Below, piece after piece: positions 17,211 through 25,645 of a stretch of DNA of 64,000 nucleotides (within the stretch, counting starts at the first letter, position 1; each line of letters opens with the position of its first letter). The stretch covers positions 33,023 to 97,022 of the forward strand of contig NZ_JAERRK010000029.1 of NCBI RefSeq assembly GCF_016741775.1. Direction: 5' to 3'. The stretch comes from Streptomyces actinomycinicus. Its GTDB lineage: Bacteria > Actinomycetota > Actinomycetes > Streptomycetales > Streptomycetaceae. Both the position numbers and the translations under genes were made by a program. Under the pieces are notes generated by a model. That model ran no database searches. It was not told the origin of the DNA and saw only the letters and a program-made list of their open reading frames with translations.

Positions 17211-17299
17211 CGCATCGCTCCTCGCTGGGTCGTGTCCCGCATCCCTCGCGCGGGGGACGGCGATGGGACGCGGGAGAGGAGCGCACGGTTCCCGGCGGG

Positions 17300-17509
17300 T
17301 CAGTCGCCGTAGTCGGACATCGCGTCCAGCAGCCGGGCGGACCGTGCCGGGACCTTCACCCCGTGGATGAGGGAGGGCGGTACGGGCCGGGGCTCGGCGT
17401 GCTCCGGAACGGCCCAGTGCGGGACCATCCGGGCGCAGTCGCTGCGCAGTGCGGCAAGATCGCCGTCGTAGTCGGCCCGGACCTTGGAAGAGACCTTGAG
17501 GTTCGCCAT
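17300..17509 (-). CDS. Small conserved hypothetical protein (69 aa)
   Basis: The frame MANLKVSSKVRADYDGDL to LLDAMSDYGD has Streptomyces-like third-codon GC throughout and a proline-rich middle (PEHAEPRPVPPSL). No membrane segment or metal motif is visible. No good Shine-Dalgarno precedes the ATG at 17509. An AT-rich stretch (CTACTATCGGGTAG, 17550-17563) just upstream may carry the promoter. The function is unknown. Confidence 0.65.
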   Translation of the reverse strand: MANLKVSSKVRADYDGDLAALRSDCARMVPHWAVPEHAEPRPVPPSLIHGVKVPARSARLLDAMSDYGD

Positions 17510-17641
17510 GACCGAACCGTAGGCATGCCAGGGGCTGCGAAGAAAGATCTACTATCGGGTAGTTTTGCCCGCTTCAGCGGCGGGCGTCCGACCGGGTAGC
17601 GTGGACTGTCAACTCAGCCTCCCCGCAGGAGAATCTCCGTC

Positions 17642-18616
17642 GTGCGCATCGCAGTCACCGGCTCCATCGCCACCGACCACCTCATGACCTTCCCCGGCCG
17701 CTTCGCCGACCAGTTCGTAGCGGACCAACTGCACACGGTTTCGCTCTCCTTCCTGGTCGACAATCTCGACGTGCGCCGGGGCGGCGTCGGCGCGAACATC
17801 GCCTTCGGCATGGGCCAGCTCGGCACCGGACCCATCCTGGTCGGTGCCGCGGGCTTCGACTTCGACGAGTACCGGGCCTGGCTCGACCGGCACGGCGTGG
17901 ACACCGAGTCGGTCCGCATCTCCGAGACCCTGCACACCGCCCGGTTCGTGTGCACGACCGACGCCGTGCACAACCAGATCGGCTCCTTCTACACCGGCGC
18001 CATGAGCGAGGCCCGCCTCATCGAGCTGAAGACCGTCGCGGACCGCGTGGGCGGCCTCGACCTGGTCCTCATCGGCGCCGACGACCCCGAGGCGATGCTC
18101 CGCCACACCGAGGAGTGCCGTACCCGGAACATCCCGTTCGCCGCCGACTTCTCCCAGCAGATCGCCCGCATGGAGGGCGACGAGATCCGCATCCTGCTCG
18201 ACGGTGCGACCTACCTCTTCTCGAACGAGTACGAGAAGGGTCTCATCGAGACCAAGACCGGCTGGAACGACGCCGAGATCCTGTCCCGGGTCGGCCATCG
18301 CGTCACCACGCTCGGCGCGCGGGGCGTGCGGATCGAGCGGCAGGGTGAGGACCCGATCGAGGTCGGCTGCCCGGACGAGGAGCGCAAGGCCGACCCCACG
18401 GGCGTCGGCGACGCCTTCCGCGCGGGCTTCCTGTCGGGGCTGGCCTGGGGTGTCTCGCTGGAGCGTGCCGCGCAGGTGGGCTGCATGCTGGCGACGCTGG
18501 TCATCGAGACCGTCGGGACGCAGGAGTACCAGCTGCGGCGCGGGCACTTCATGGAGCGGTTCACCAAGGCGTACGGGCAGTCGGCCGCGGAAGAAGTGCA
18601 GGCCCACCTGGGCTGA
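17642..18616 (+). CDS. PfkB-family carbohydrate/nucleoside kinase
   Basis: The protein (324 aa) is a ribokinase-fold sugar or adenosine kinase. The N-terminal glycine motif is RRGGVGANIAFGMGQLG, and the C-terminal PfkB signature ADPTGVGDAFRAGF holds the catalytic base Asp257. Adenosine-kinase-like members in actinobacteria share this start (RIAVTGSIATDHL), but the substrate is not proven by sequence. GTG 17642 follows AGGAGA. It stands alone, divergent from the small gene at 17300-17509 and convergent with the desulfurase fusion. Confidence 0.9.
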   Translation: MRIAVTGSIATDHLMTFPGRFADQFVADQLHTVSLSFLVDNLDVRRGGVGANIAFGMGQLGTGPILVGAAGFDFDEYRAWLDRHGVDTESVRISETLHTARFVCTTDAVHNQIGSFYTGAMSEARLIELKTVADRVGGLDLVLIGADDPEAMLRHTEECRTRNIPFAADFSQQIARMEGDEIRILLDGATYLFSNEYEKGLIETKTGWNDAEILSRVGHRVTTLGARGVRIERQGEDPIEVGCPDEERKADPTGVGDAFRAGFLSGLAWGVSLERAAQVGCMLATLVIETVGTQEYQLRRGHFMERFTKAYGQSAAEEVQAHLG

Positions 18617-18675
18617 GGCCCGTTCCCGGGCGCGGGCGCGGCCGGCCCTGACGCGCCCGCGCGGCGGAGCCGCAC

Positions 18676-18760
18676 ATCGACGCGGCTCCGCACCCCTGAC
18701 CGGGCTCCGCGCCCCTGACCGGGCCCCGCGCCCCTGACCGGGGGCCGCGCCCCGGACCCC
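18676..18760. repeat. About four 19-bp GC-rich tandem repeats
   Basis: GGCTCCGCACCCCTGACCG and close variants repeat end to end between the convergent kinase and desulfurase genes. They may act as part of a termination region; no gene is present. Confidence 0.65.
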
Positions 18761-18767
18761 TGGGGGG

Positions 18768-20144
18768 TCACGTCAGGCGGCGTACCACGTACGCCGTGCC
18801 TCGTTCCGCCGGTTCCTCTCCGACGTACTGCTGGCCCCGCATCTCGCACCATGCCGGGATGTCCAGTCGGGCCGCCTCGTCGTCGGAGAGGACGCGGACG
18901 GTGCCGCCGACCGGGACGTCGGCGAACACCTTGGCCAGCTCGATGACCGGGATCGGGCACCGCTTGCCGAGGGAGTCGACGACCAGTTCCTCGGCGCGGA
19001 CGGCCGTCGTGGGGGCCGGTGCGCCCAGCTTCTCGCGCACGCCGCTCACCACGCCCGGCAGCACCTCCAGGAACCGCTCCACGTCCGCCTCGGCGGTGCC
19101 CGGCGGCAGGGAGACCCGTACGTTCCCCTCGCTCAGCACCCCCATCGCCTTCAGCACGTGGCTGGGCGTCAGCGTGCTGCTCGTGCAGGAGGAGCCGGAG
19201 GAGACCGAGAAGCCCGCGCGGTCCAGTTCGTGCAGCAGCGCCTCGCCGTCGACGTAGAGGCAGGAGAACGTGACGATCCCGGGCAGCCGCTGTGCGGCGT
19301 CCCCGACCACCTCCACGTCCGGCACCAGCTGCGGCACCCGTGTCCGGATCCGCTCCGTCAGCTCCCGCAGCCGTACCGCCTCCTGGGCCGCCTCGGCCCG
19401 CACCGCGCGCAGCGAGGCCACGGCGGCCACGATCGCCGGGATGTTCTCGAACCCGGGCGCCCGGCCCGACTCCCGCTCGTCCACCGGCCCCTGAGCGGCG
19501 AACCGCACGCCCTTGCGCACGACGAGCAGTCCGACCCCGGACGGCCCGCCCCACTTGTGCGCGCTGGCCGCCAGCAGCGACCAGGCGCCCGCCACCGGCC
19601 CCCACCCCAGCGACTGCGCCGCGTCCACCAGCAACGGCACCCCGGCCGCCCGGCACACCTCCGCCACCTCGGCCACCGGCTGGGCGGTGCCGACCTCGTG
19701 GTTGGCCGACTGCAGGCACGCGAGTGCGGTGTCGGGGCGCAGCGCGGCCGCGTACGCCGACGGGGTGACGGCTCCCGCCCGGTTGACGGCCACTCGGGTG
19801 ACCGTCCCGCCCGCGGCCTCGTGCAGCTCCGCCGAATGGAGCACGGAGGAGTGTTCGACAGCGGACACGATCAGGTGGCGCCCGACCCGGCGCCGGCCGG
19901 CCGACGCCCCCGCGATCCCGGCGTGCAGCGCCCGGGTCCCCGACGGGGTGAACACCACCTCGTCGGCCCGGCAGCCGACGGCCTCGGCAGCGGCCTCCCG
20001 GGCGGCGTCCAGCAGCATGCGCGCCCTGCGGCCCTCCCGGTAGAGCCGGGCGGGATCGGCCCATCCCTCGTCCAGGGAGGCCAAGAGGGCCTGGCGGGCG
20101 ACGGGGTGGAGGGGAGCGGCGGACGCGGCGTCGAAGTAGGACAC
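18768..20144 (-). CDS. Cysteine desulfurase fused to a TusA sulfur-carrier domain
   Basis: Residues 1-375 are a NifS/IscS-type PLP enzyme that removes sulfur from cysteine: PLP lysine Lys197 in ASAHKWGGPSG, substrate-binding VDAAQSLGW, and active-site Cys320 in SSGSSCTSS. Residues 383-458 form a TusA-like domain with the CPxP signature RCPIPVIELAK, persulfide Cys396. One chain thus holds both sulfur donor and likely first acceptor. ATG 20144 fits the family N-terminus (MSYFDAASAAPLHP). It is divergent from ctaC. Whether the sulfur goes to tRNA, cofactors or Fe-S clusters is unknown. Confidence 0.93.
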   Translation of the reverse strand: MSYFDAASAAPLHPVARQALLASLDEGWADPARLYREGRRARMLLDAAREAAAEAVGCRADEVVFTPSGTRALHAGIAGASAGRRRVGRHLIVSAVEHSSVLHSAELHEAAGGTVTRVAVNRAGAVTPSAYAAALRPDTALACLQSANHEVGTAQPVAEVAEVCRAAGVPLLVDAAQSLGWGPVAGAWSLLAASAHKWGGPSGVGLLVVRKGVRFAAQGPVDERESGRAPGFENIPAIVAAVASLRAVRAEAAQEAVRLRELTERIRTRVPQLVPDVEVVGDAAQRLPGIVTFSCLYVDGEALLHELDRAGFSVSSGSSCTSSTLTPSHVLKAMGVLSEGNVRVSLPPGTAEADVERFLEVLPGVVSGVREKLGAPAPTTAVRAEELVVDSLGKRCPIPVIELAKVFADVPVGGTVRVLSDDEAARLDIPAWCEMRGQQYVGEEPAERGTAYVVRRLT

Positions 20145-20452
20145 AGGTCAACGTTAAGACGTGGCGCGGGACGCGCAGGCGGCGCGGGGAGCCGCACGAC
20201 CAGCCGCGACGCCGTCCGCACCCGCTCGCCAAACCGTCACAACCCGAGCTATTAGGCGCTCAATCCGCGGCCTTTCCCACCCCAACAGAGTGACAGGCGA
20301 CGCGTATGCCCCCCTCCCCGCGAACCCTCGAAGAGCGTCGGCTAGGGTTTGGTCCGCATAAACATCCAAACCCCTGCCCGACGCAGGGCGGCGACCGACC
20401 AGCGAGAAGGCCGCAGCCGACCGCGCGGGCGAGACTCTCGGGAAGGCGCTAC
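20145..20452. other. Intergenic region between the desulfurase fusion and ctaC
   Basis: There is no gene in these 308 bases. A short AT-richer stretch around GAGCTATTAGGCGCTC (20247-20262) and a possible -10 box TAGGGT at 20343-20348, followed by GGTCCGCATAAACATCC, are the best promoter candidates for the ctaCDF operon. No clear -35 box or known redox-regulator site was found. Confidence 0.4.
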
Positions 20453-21415
20453 GTGAGTCCCAACGGCTCCGACCGCTCGCCGCGGCGCCCGATGCGGCGG
20501 AAGCTGCTGCAGGCACTGACCGCGGGCCTGGTCCTGGCGACCGCAACCGGTTGCACATACAAGGACTTCCCCCGCCTTGGCATGCCCACCCCGACCACGG
20601 AAGAGGCTCCGCGGATCCTCTCCCTGTGGCAGGGCTCCTGGGCTGCCGCGCTCGCCGTCGGCGTGCTGGTGTGGGGCCTGATCCTGTGGAGTGCTTTCTT
20701 CCACCGGCGCAGCCGCACCAAGGTCGAGGTTCCTCCGCAGACCCGGTACAACATGCCGATCGAGGCCCTGTACACGGTGGTCCCGATCATCATCATCTCG
20801 GTGCTCTTCTACTTCACGGCCCGGGACGAGTCGAAGCTGCTCAGCCTCACTGACAAGAAGCCGGACGTCACGGTCAACGTGGTCGGCTTCCAGTGGAGCT
20901 GGGGCTTCAACTACATCGAGAACGTCCCCGGTTCCAACGGCGATGCCAAGACCGACAAGAACCTGGACGCGATCCCGAACCGGTTCAAGGCCGAGTTCCC
21001 GGCGAACGCCGGCGGCGTCTACGACGTCGGTACGCCCGGCACGCGGAACCCGCAGACCGACAACCCCGGTCCGACGCTCTGGCTGCCCAAGGGCAAGACG
21101 GTCCGCTTCGTCCTCACCTCGCGTGACGTCATCCACTCCTTCTGGGTGGTGCCGTTCCTCATGAAGCAGGACGTCATCCCGGGCCGCACCAACGCCTTCC
21201 AGGTGACCCCCAACAAGGAGGGCACCTTCATGGGCAAGTGCGCCGAACTCTGCGGCGTCGACCACTCGCGGATGCTGTTCAACGTGAAGGTCGTCTCCCC
21301 GGAGCGCTACGAGCAGCACCTCAAGGAGCTTGCGCAGAAGGGGCAGACCGGTTACATCCCGGCCGGCATCGCGCAGACGAGCCACGAGAAGAACCAGAGG
21401 ACGAACATCCTGTGA
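20453..21415 (+). CDS. ctaC: Cytochrome c oxidase subunit II (CtaC)
   Basis: This CuA-bearing subunit of the aa3 oxidase accepts electrons from the bcc complex. It is 320 residues: an N-terminal signal with lipobox ATGC at Cys34, two transmembrane helices (about 62-85 and 105-125), and an exported cupredoxin domain. CuA ligands are visible in VIHSFWVVPF and CAELCGVDHSRM. An insertion (GSNGDAKTDKNLDAIPNRFK) near 155-175 is typical of actinobacteria. GTG 20453 follows GGAAGG. Its stop overlaps the ctaD start (GTGA). Confidence 0.97.
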   Translation: MSPNGSDRSPRRPMRRKLLQALTAGLVLATATGCTYKDFPRLGMPTPTTEEAPRILSLWQGSWAAALAVGVLVWGLILWSAFFHRRSRTKVEVPPQTRYNMPIEALYTVVPIIIISVLFYFTARDESKLLSLTDKKPDVTVNVVGFQWSWGFNYIENVPGSNGDAKTDKNLDAIPNRFKAEFPANAGGVYDVGTPGTRNPQTDNPGPTLWLPKGKTVRFVLTSRDVIHSFWVVPFLMKQDVIPGRTNAFQVTPNKEGTFMGKCAELCGVDHSRMLFNVKVVSPERYEQHLKELAQKGQTGYIPAGIAQTSHEKNQRTNIL

Positions 21416-23145
21416 GCATCCTCAACGAACCCCAGGGTGCCGCGGCAGCTGAAGACTCGTACGAGAACGAGCTGCCGGTCCGGCGCAAGCAGCCCGGCAA
21501 TGTCGTGGTGAAGTGGCTGACGACCACCGACCACAAGACGATCGGCACGCTCTATCTGGTCACCTCGTTCGCGTTCTTCCTGATCGGTGGCGTCATGGCG
21601 CTGCTGATGCGCGCCGAGCTGGCCCGGCCGGGTCTGCAGATCATGTCGAACGAGCAGTTCAACCAGGCGTTCACGATGCACGGCACGATCATGCTGCTGA
21701 TGTTCGCGACGCCGCTGTTCGCCGGTTTCACGAACTGGATCATGCCGCTGCAGATCGGTGCGCCGGACGTGGCGTTCCCGCGGCTGAACATGTTCGCCTA
21801 CTGGCTCTACCTGTTCGGCTCGACCATCGCGGTGGGCGGTTTCCTCACCCCGCAGGGTGCGGCCGACTTCGGCTGGTTCGCCTACTCCCCGCTGTCGGAC
21901 GCGGTCCGCTCGCCGGGTATCGGCGCCGACCTGTGGATCATGGGTCTGGCCTTCTCCGGCTTCGGCACGATCCTCGGTGCGGTCAACTTCATCACCACGA
22001 TCATCTGCATGCGTGCCCCGGGCATGACCATGTTCCGCATGCCGATCTTCGTGTGGAACGTGCTGCTGACGGCCGTGCTGGTCCTGCTGGCCTTCCCGGT
22101 GCTGGCCGCCGCGCTGTTCGCCCTGGAGGCGGACCGCAAGTTCGGTGCCCATGTCTTCGACGCCGCCAACGGCGGCGCACTACTGTGGCAACACCTCTTC
22201 TGGTTCTTCGGCCATCCAGAGGTGTACATCATCGCGCTGCCGTTCTTCGGCATCATCTCCGAGGTCATCCCGGTCTTCTCCCGCAAGCCGATGTTCGGCT
22301 ACATGGGCCTGATCGCGGCCACGATCGCGATCGCCGGTCTGTCCGTGACGGTGTGGGCGCACCACATGTACGTCACCGGCGGTGTGCTGCTGCCGTTCTT
22401 CTCCTTCATGACGTTCCTGATCGCGGTCCCGACCGGCGTGAAGTTCTTCAACTGGATCGGCACGATGTGGAAGGGCTCGCTGTCCTTCGAGACGCCGATG
22501 CTCTGGGCGGTCGGCTTCCTGATCACCTTCACCTTCGGCGGTCTGACCGGTGTCATCCTGGCCTCGCCGCCGATGGACTTCCACGTCTCCGACTCGTACT
22601 TCGTGGTGGCGCACTTCCACTACGTGGTGTTCGGCACGGTCGTCTTCGCGATGTTCTCCGGCTTCCACTTCTGGTGGCCGAAGATGACGGGCAAGATGCT
22701 CGACGAGCGTCTCGGCAAGATCACCTTCTGGACGCTGTTCGTCGGCTTCCACGGGACCTTCCTGGTGCAGCACTGGCTGGGTGCCGAGGGCATGCCGCGT
22801 CGTTACGCCGACTACCTGGCGGCCGACGGCTTCACCGCCCTGAACACGATCTCGACGATCAGCTCGTTCCTGCTCGGCCTGTCGATCCTGCCGTTCCTCT
22901 ACAACGTCTGGAAGACGGCCAAGTACGGCAAGCCGGTCGGCGTGGACGACCCCTGGGGCTACGGCCGTTCGCTCGAGTGGGCGACGTCCTGCCCGCCGCC
23001 GCGGCACAACTTCCTCACCCTGCCGCGGATCCGCAGTGAATCCCCGGCGTTCGACCTGCACCACCCCGAGATCGCCGCGCTGGAGCAGCTTGAGCACGCC
23101 GGTCACGGCGCCGCCATCGCGGGCAGCAAGGAGGCCGGCAAGTGA
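21412..23145 (+). CDS. ctaD: Cytochrome c oxidase subunit I (CtaD)
   Basis: This is the catalytic heme a / heme a3-CuB subunit that reduces O2 to water and pumps protons. It has twelve membrane helices. Conserved ligands are the histidine in FTMHGTIMLL, the cross-linked His-Tyr motif HPEVYI, the CuB pair in WAHHMYVTG, and the heme histidines in VVAHFHYVVFG. The K-channel region is normal and a cytoplasmic tail follows about 530. The GTG at 21412 overlaps the ctaC stop; the longer frame upstream is a shadow of ctaC. The stop overlaps ctaF. Confidence 0.97.
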   Translation: MSILNEPQGAAAAEDSYENELPVRRKQPGNVVVKWLTTTDHKTIGTLYLVTSFAFFLIGGVMALLMRAELARPGLQIMSNEQFNQAFTMHGTIMLLMFATPLFAGFTNWIMPLQIGAPDVAFPRLNMFAYWLYLFGSTIAVGGFLTPQGAADFGWFAYSPLSDAVRSPGIGADLWIMGLAFSGFGTILGAVNFITTIICMRAPGMTMFRMPIFVWNVLLTAVLVLLAFPVLAAALFALEADRKFGAHVFDAANGGALLWQHLFWFFGHPEVYIIALPFFGIISEVIPVFSRKPMFGYMGLIAATIAIAGLSVTVWAHHMYVTGGVLLPFFSFMTFLIAVPTGVKFFNWIGTMWKGSLSFETPMLWAVGFLITFTFGGLTGVILASPPMDFHVSDSYFVVAHFHYVVFGTVVFAMFSGFHFWWPKMTGKMLDERLGKITFWTLFVGFHGTFLVQHWLGAEGMPRRYADYLAADGFTALNTISTISSFLLGLSILPFLYNVWKTAKYGKPVGVDDPWGYGRSLEWATSCPPPRHNFLTLPRIRSESPAFDLHHPEIAALEQLEHAGHGAAIAGSKEAGK

Positions 23146-23540
23146 AGATCCAGGGTCGGATGTTCATCTGGCTGAGCGTCTTCATTCTGATCATGGCCAT
23201 CGTGTATGGCGTGTGGTCGAAGGAGCCGGCCGGAACCACCGCGCTCTTCCTGGCCTTCGGCCTGAGCGTCATGATCGGCTTCTACCTGGGCTTCACCGCC
23301 CGGCGGGTCGACGCGGGCGCCCAGGACGACAAGGAGGCCGACGTCGCGGACGACGCGGGCGAGCTGGGCTTCTTCAGCCCGCACAGCTGGCAGCCGCTCA
23401 TGCTGGGCTTCGGCGGCGCGGTCGCCTTCCTCAGCATCGCGGTCGGCTGGTGGCTGATCTACTTCGCCGCCCCGATCATCATGATCGGCCTGTTCGGCTG
23501 GGTGTTCGAGTACTACCACGGTGAGAACCGCACCCAGTAG
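23142..23540 (+). CDS. ctaF: Cytochrome c oxidase subunit IV, actinobacterial type (CtaF)
   Basis: A small subunit of 132 aa found in actinobacterial aa3 oxidases. It has two helices before an acidic loop (QDDKEADVADDAGELG) and two after SPHSWQPL. GTG 23142 overlaps the ctaD stop by GTGA. It closes the ctaCDF operon, which ends at a strong hairpin. Confidence 0.95.
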   Translation: MKIQGRMFIWLSVFILIMAIVYGVWSKEPAGTTALFLAFGLSVMIGFYLGFTARRVDAGAQDDKEADVADDAGELGFFSPHSWQPLMLGFGGAVAFLSIAVGWWLIYFAAPIIMIGLFGWVFEYYHGENRTQ

Positions 23541-23556
23541 CACGCACCGAGCACAC

Positions 23557-23596
23557 CGGGAGCCCGGACCCTCCGCCAGGAGGGTCCGGGCTCCCG
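23557..23596. terminator. Terminator of the ctaCDF operon
   Basis: CGGGAGCCCGGACCCT pairs perfectly with AGGGTCCGGGCTCCCG around CCGCCAGG. It separates the oxidase operon from the L,D-transpeptidase gene. Confidence 0.9.
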
Positions 23597-23638
23597 CCGT
23601 TGCGCGGGTTTCCGGGCGTCCGTCGTCTGCCGCAGTGC

Positions 23639-23663
23639 CGTCACCCATAGGAAGTAGGTGACG
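23639..23663. promoter_or_regulatory. Inverted repeat before the L,D-transpeptidase gene
   Basis: CGTCACC and GGTGACG flank 11 bp, 34 nt before the start codon, just upstream of the AT-rich GTCAACGTCTCATAACGTG. It is a candidate operator; no known site matches it with confidence. Confidence 0.4.
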
Positions 23664-23697
23664 AGCCGGTACGGTCAACGTCTCATAACGTGATCAT

Positions 23698-24960
23698 ATG
23701 AATCACACTCCGCGGACCCGCTCCGTCGTCAGCTGCACGCTGCTGGTGGCCGCCCTGGGCGCGGGCGTCACCGCTTGCGGTTCGGACGGCAACCCCCTGT
23801 CGGCCAAGCCGTACGACGCAGCGGACCAGATCTCCTTCAACGGCCCCACCGACGCGGGGAAGCGGGCCGATCCGGACAAGCCCCTGGAGATCACCGCCGA
23901 GAGCGGTGACGGGCGCATCACGGACGTCACCGCCCAGGACTCCACAGGGCGCTACGTGGCGGGCGAACTGGCCGCCGACGGCAGCCGCTGGCACAGCACC
24001 TCCCCGCTGGCCGCCAACGCCCACTACACGGTCAGGGTGAGCACCGAGGACGAGGACGGCGCGCCCGGCCGCAAGGTCCTCACGTTCGACACCAGCAAGC
24101 CCACCAGCAAGAAGACCCTGAACGTCACGTTCGGGCCGGAGAAGGGCACGTTCGGCGTCGGACAGCCCATCACGGCCCAGCTGGACCAGCCGATCAAGGA
24201 CAAGGCGCAGCGTGCCGTCGTGGAGCGCGGGCTACGGGTGGACTCCGTGCCGGCCGTGCCGGGCTCCTGGTACTGGGTGAGCGACAAGGAACTCCACTAC
24301 CGCCCCAAGGAGTACTGGCCCGCCCACGCCACCGTCCAGGCGCACAGCAACCTGAACGGCGTCCGGGTCGGCGACCGGTTGTGGGGCGGGAAGTCCAATG
24401 CGGTGAAGATCACCACGGGGGACCGGGTGGAGGTGATCACGGACGCGGCCGCGCACCAGCTCACCTACTACAAGAACGGGCAGCAGGTCGAGCAGATCCC
24501 GGTCACCACCGGCAAGGCCGGCTACGAGACCCGCAACGGCGTCAAGGTCGTACTGGAGAAGCAGTACTTCGTACGGATGCGCGGCACCACCGTCGGCATC
24601 GCCGAGGGCAGCTCGGACTCCTACGACCTGCCGGTCTACTACGCCACCCGGGTCACCTGGTCGGGCGAGTACGTCCACGCCGCCCCCTGGTCCGTCGGCT
24701 CCCAGGGCTACGCGAACGTCAGCCACGGCTGCACCGGCATGAGCACGGCCAACGCCGAGTGGTTCTTCGACAACATCCGGGAGGGCGACATCGTGAAGGT
24801 CGTCAATTCCTACGGCGACGCCATGGAACCCTTCGGCAACGGCTTCGGCGACTGGAACGTCGACTGGGCGAAGTGGCGTACGGGCAGCGCCCTCTTCAAC
24901 GGCAAACCCGACGGGCCGGCTCCCGGGGACGCGGTGAGGATCCAGCCAGCGGCGCTGTGA
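23698..24960 (+). CDS. L,D-transpeptidase lipoprotein with Ig-like domains
   Basis: This enzyme makes 3-3 cross-links in peptidoglycan on the outside of the membrane. The 420-residue protein has a lipoprotein signal ending VTAC at Cys27, two Ig-like beta domains (about 45-135 and 140-245), and a YkuD catalytic domain (about 250-375) with the SHGC motif, His343-Gly-Cys345, and HAAPW before it. The layout matches the actinobacterial LdtMt2 type. ATG 23698 directly follows CGTGATCAT; the ribosome site is weak. It lies between the two blocks of respiratory genes, with no functional link obvious. Confidence 0.94.
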   Translation: MNHTPRTRSVVSCTLLVAALGAGVTACGSDGNPLSAKPYDAADQISFNGPTDAGKRADPDKPLEITAESGDGRITDVTAQDSTGRYVAGELAADGSRWHSTSPLAANAHYTVRVSTEDEDGAPGRKVLTFDTSKPTSKKTLNVTFGPEKGTFGVGQPITAQLDQPIKDKAQRAVVERGLRVDSVPAVPGSWYWVSDKELHYRPKEYWPAHATVQAHSNLNGVRVGDRLWGGKSNAVKITTGDRVEVITDAAAHQLTYYKNGQQVEQIPVTTGKAGYETRNGVKVVLEKQYFVRMRGTTVGIAEGSSDSYDLPVYYATRVTWSGEYVHAAPWSVGSQGYANVSHGCTGMSTANAEWFFDNIREGDIVKVVNSYGDAMEPFGNGFGDWNVDWAKWRTGSALFNGKPDGPAPGDAVRIQPAAL

Positions 24961-25067
24961 GCGTGCCCGGGCAACGCGAGGCCGGGTGCGAGGTGCGGCT
25001 GCCGCCGCGCGGGCGCGAGGGCCCGCCACGGACCGGCAGCCGCGCCCACACCTCGCGCCCCGGGCCG

Positions 25068-25469
25068 CTACGCGCCCACCAGGCGCCGCTGACGCAGCAG
25101 AGCGGCCAGCGCGGAGGCGAACTCGACCGGGTCCACCGGCAGGGTCACCGCGGCGTCCGCCCGGCTCCACGTGGCGAGCCAGGCGTCCTGCGGCCGTCCC
25201 ATCAGCAGCAGCACCGGCGGGCAGTTGAACACCTCGTCCTTGATCTGCCGGCACACGCCCATGCCCCCCATGGGCACGGCTTCGCCGTCCAGGACACAGA
25301 CGTCGATGCCCCCCTTGTCCAGCTCCCGCAGCACCGCGTCCGGCGTCGCGCACTCCAGGAACTCGACGAGGGGTACGTCCGGAGCGGGGCGGCGACCGGC
25401 GGCCAGCCGTACTTGCTCGCGGGTGTTGGAGTCGTCGCTGTAGACCAGCACCGTGGCGGTCGGCTGCAT
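25068..25469 (-). CDS. Orphan receiver-like (CheY-fold) protein
   Basis: The 133-residue protein has only a receiver-type domain, with no output domain. The acid pair (YSDDSNTRE), the central Asp in DVCVLDGEAVPMGGMG and a fold-typical LLLMGRPQDA are present. The conserved lysine is missing: the position reads AAVTLPVDP. Such degenerate receivers often work without phosphorylation. ATG 25469 gives MQPTATVLVYSDD. It is transcribed against the cta-qcr genes that surround it, divergent from ctaE. A regulatory tie to respiration is only positional inference. Confidence 0.8.
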   Translation of the reverse strand: MQPTATVLVYSDDSNTREQVRLAAGRRPAPDVPLVEFLECATPDAVLRELDKGGIDVCVLDGEAVPMGGMGVCRQIKDEVFNCPPVLLLMGRPQDAWLATWSRADAAVTLPVDPVEFASALAALLRQRRLVGA

Positions 25470-25563
25470 TGTTCCTCCGAGACGTCAGCGTCGTACGGAC
25501 AGGACGGACAGGGCCGTTCGGGCGGATGTTACTCCCGTCGTCGTCCCCATGAACACCATGTCA

Positions 25564-25645
25564 ACACCGGTGTGGTGGGTGGCAACACTCCGAACGGCAC
25601 CCCCCGGAGTGAGCGCGAGATAAGCGACCGACATAATGTCGGTCG
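25564..25645. promoter_or_regulatory. ctaE upstream region with a 21-bp palindrome over the start codon
   Basis: ACACCGGTGT, a 10-bp palindrome, is at 25564-25573. At 25625-25645, CGACCGACAT, a central A, and the exact reverse complement of that arm form a perfect palindrome that includes the ctaE ATG (25636-25638). As RNA it folds into a 9-bp stem with a UAA loop. No Shine-Dalgarno sequence is visible in front. Confidence 0.7.

Noticed and set aside
20145..20452. Rex-type redox operator before ctaC
   Set aside because: No TGTGAA-N4-TTCACA-like sequence is present.
21238..21411. Longer N-terminus for CtaD
   Set aside because: The frame before GTG 21412 is an out-of-frame copy of ctaC; the GTGA overlap and family alignment favour 21412.
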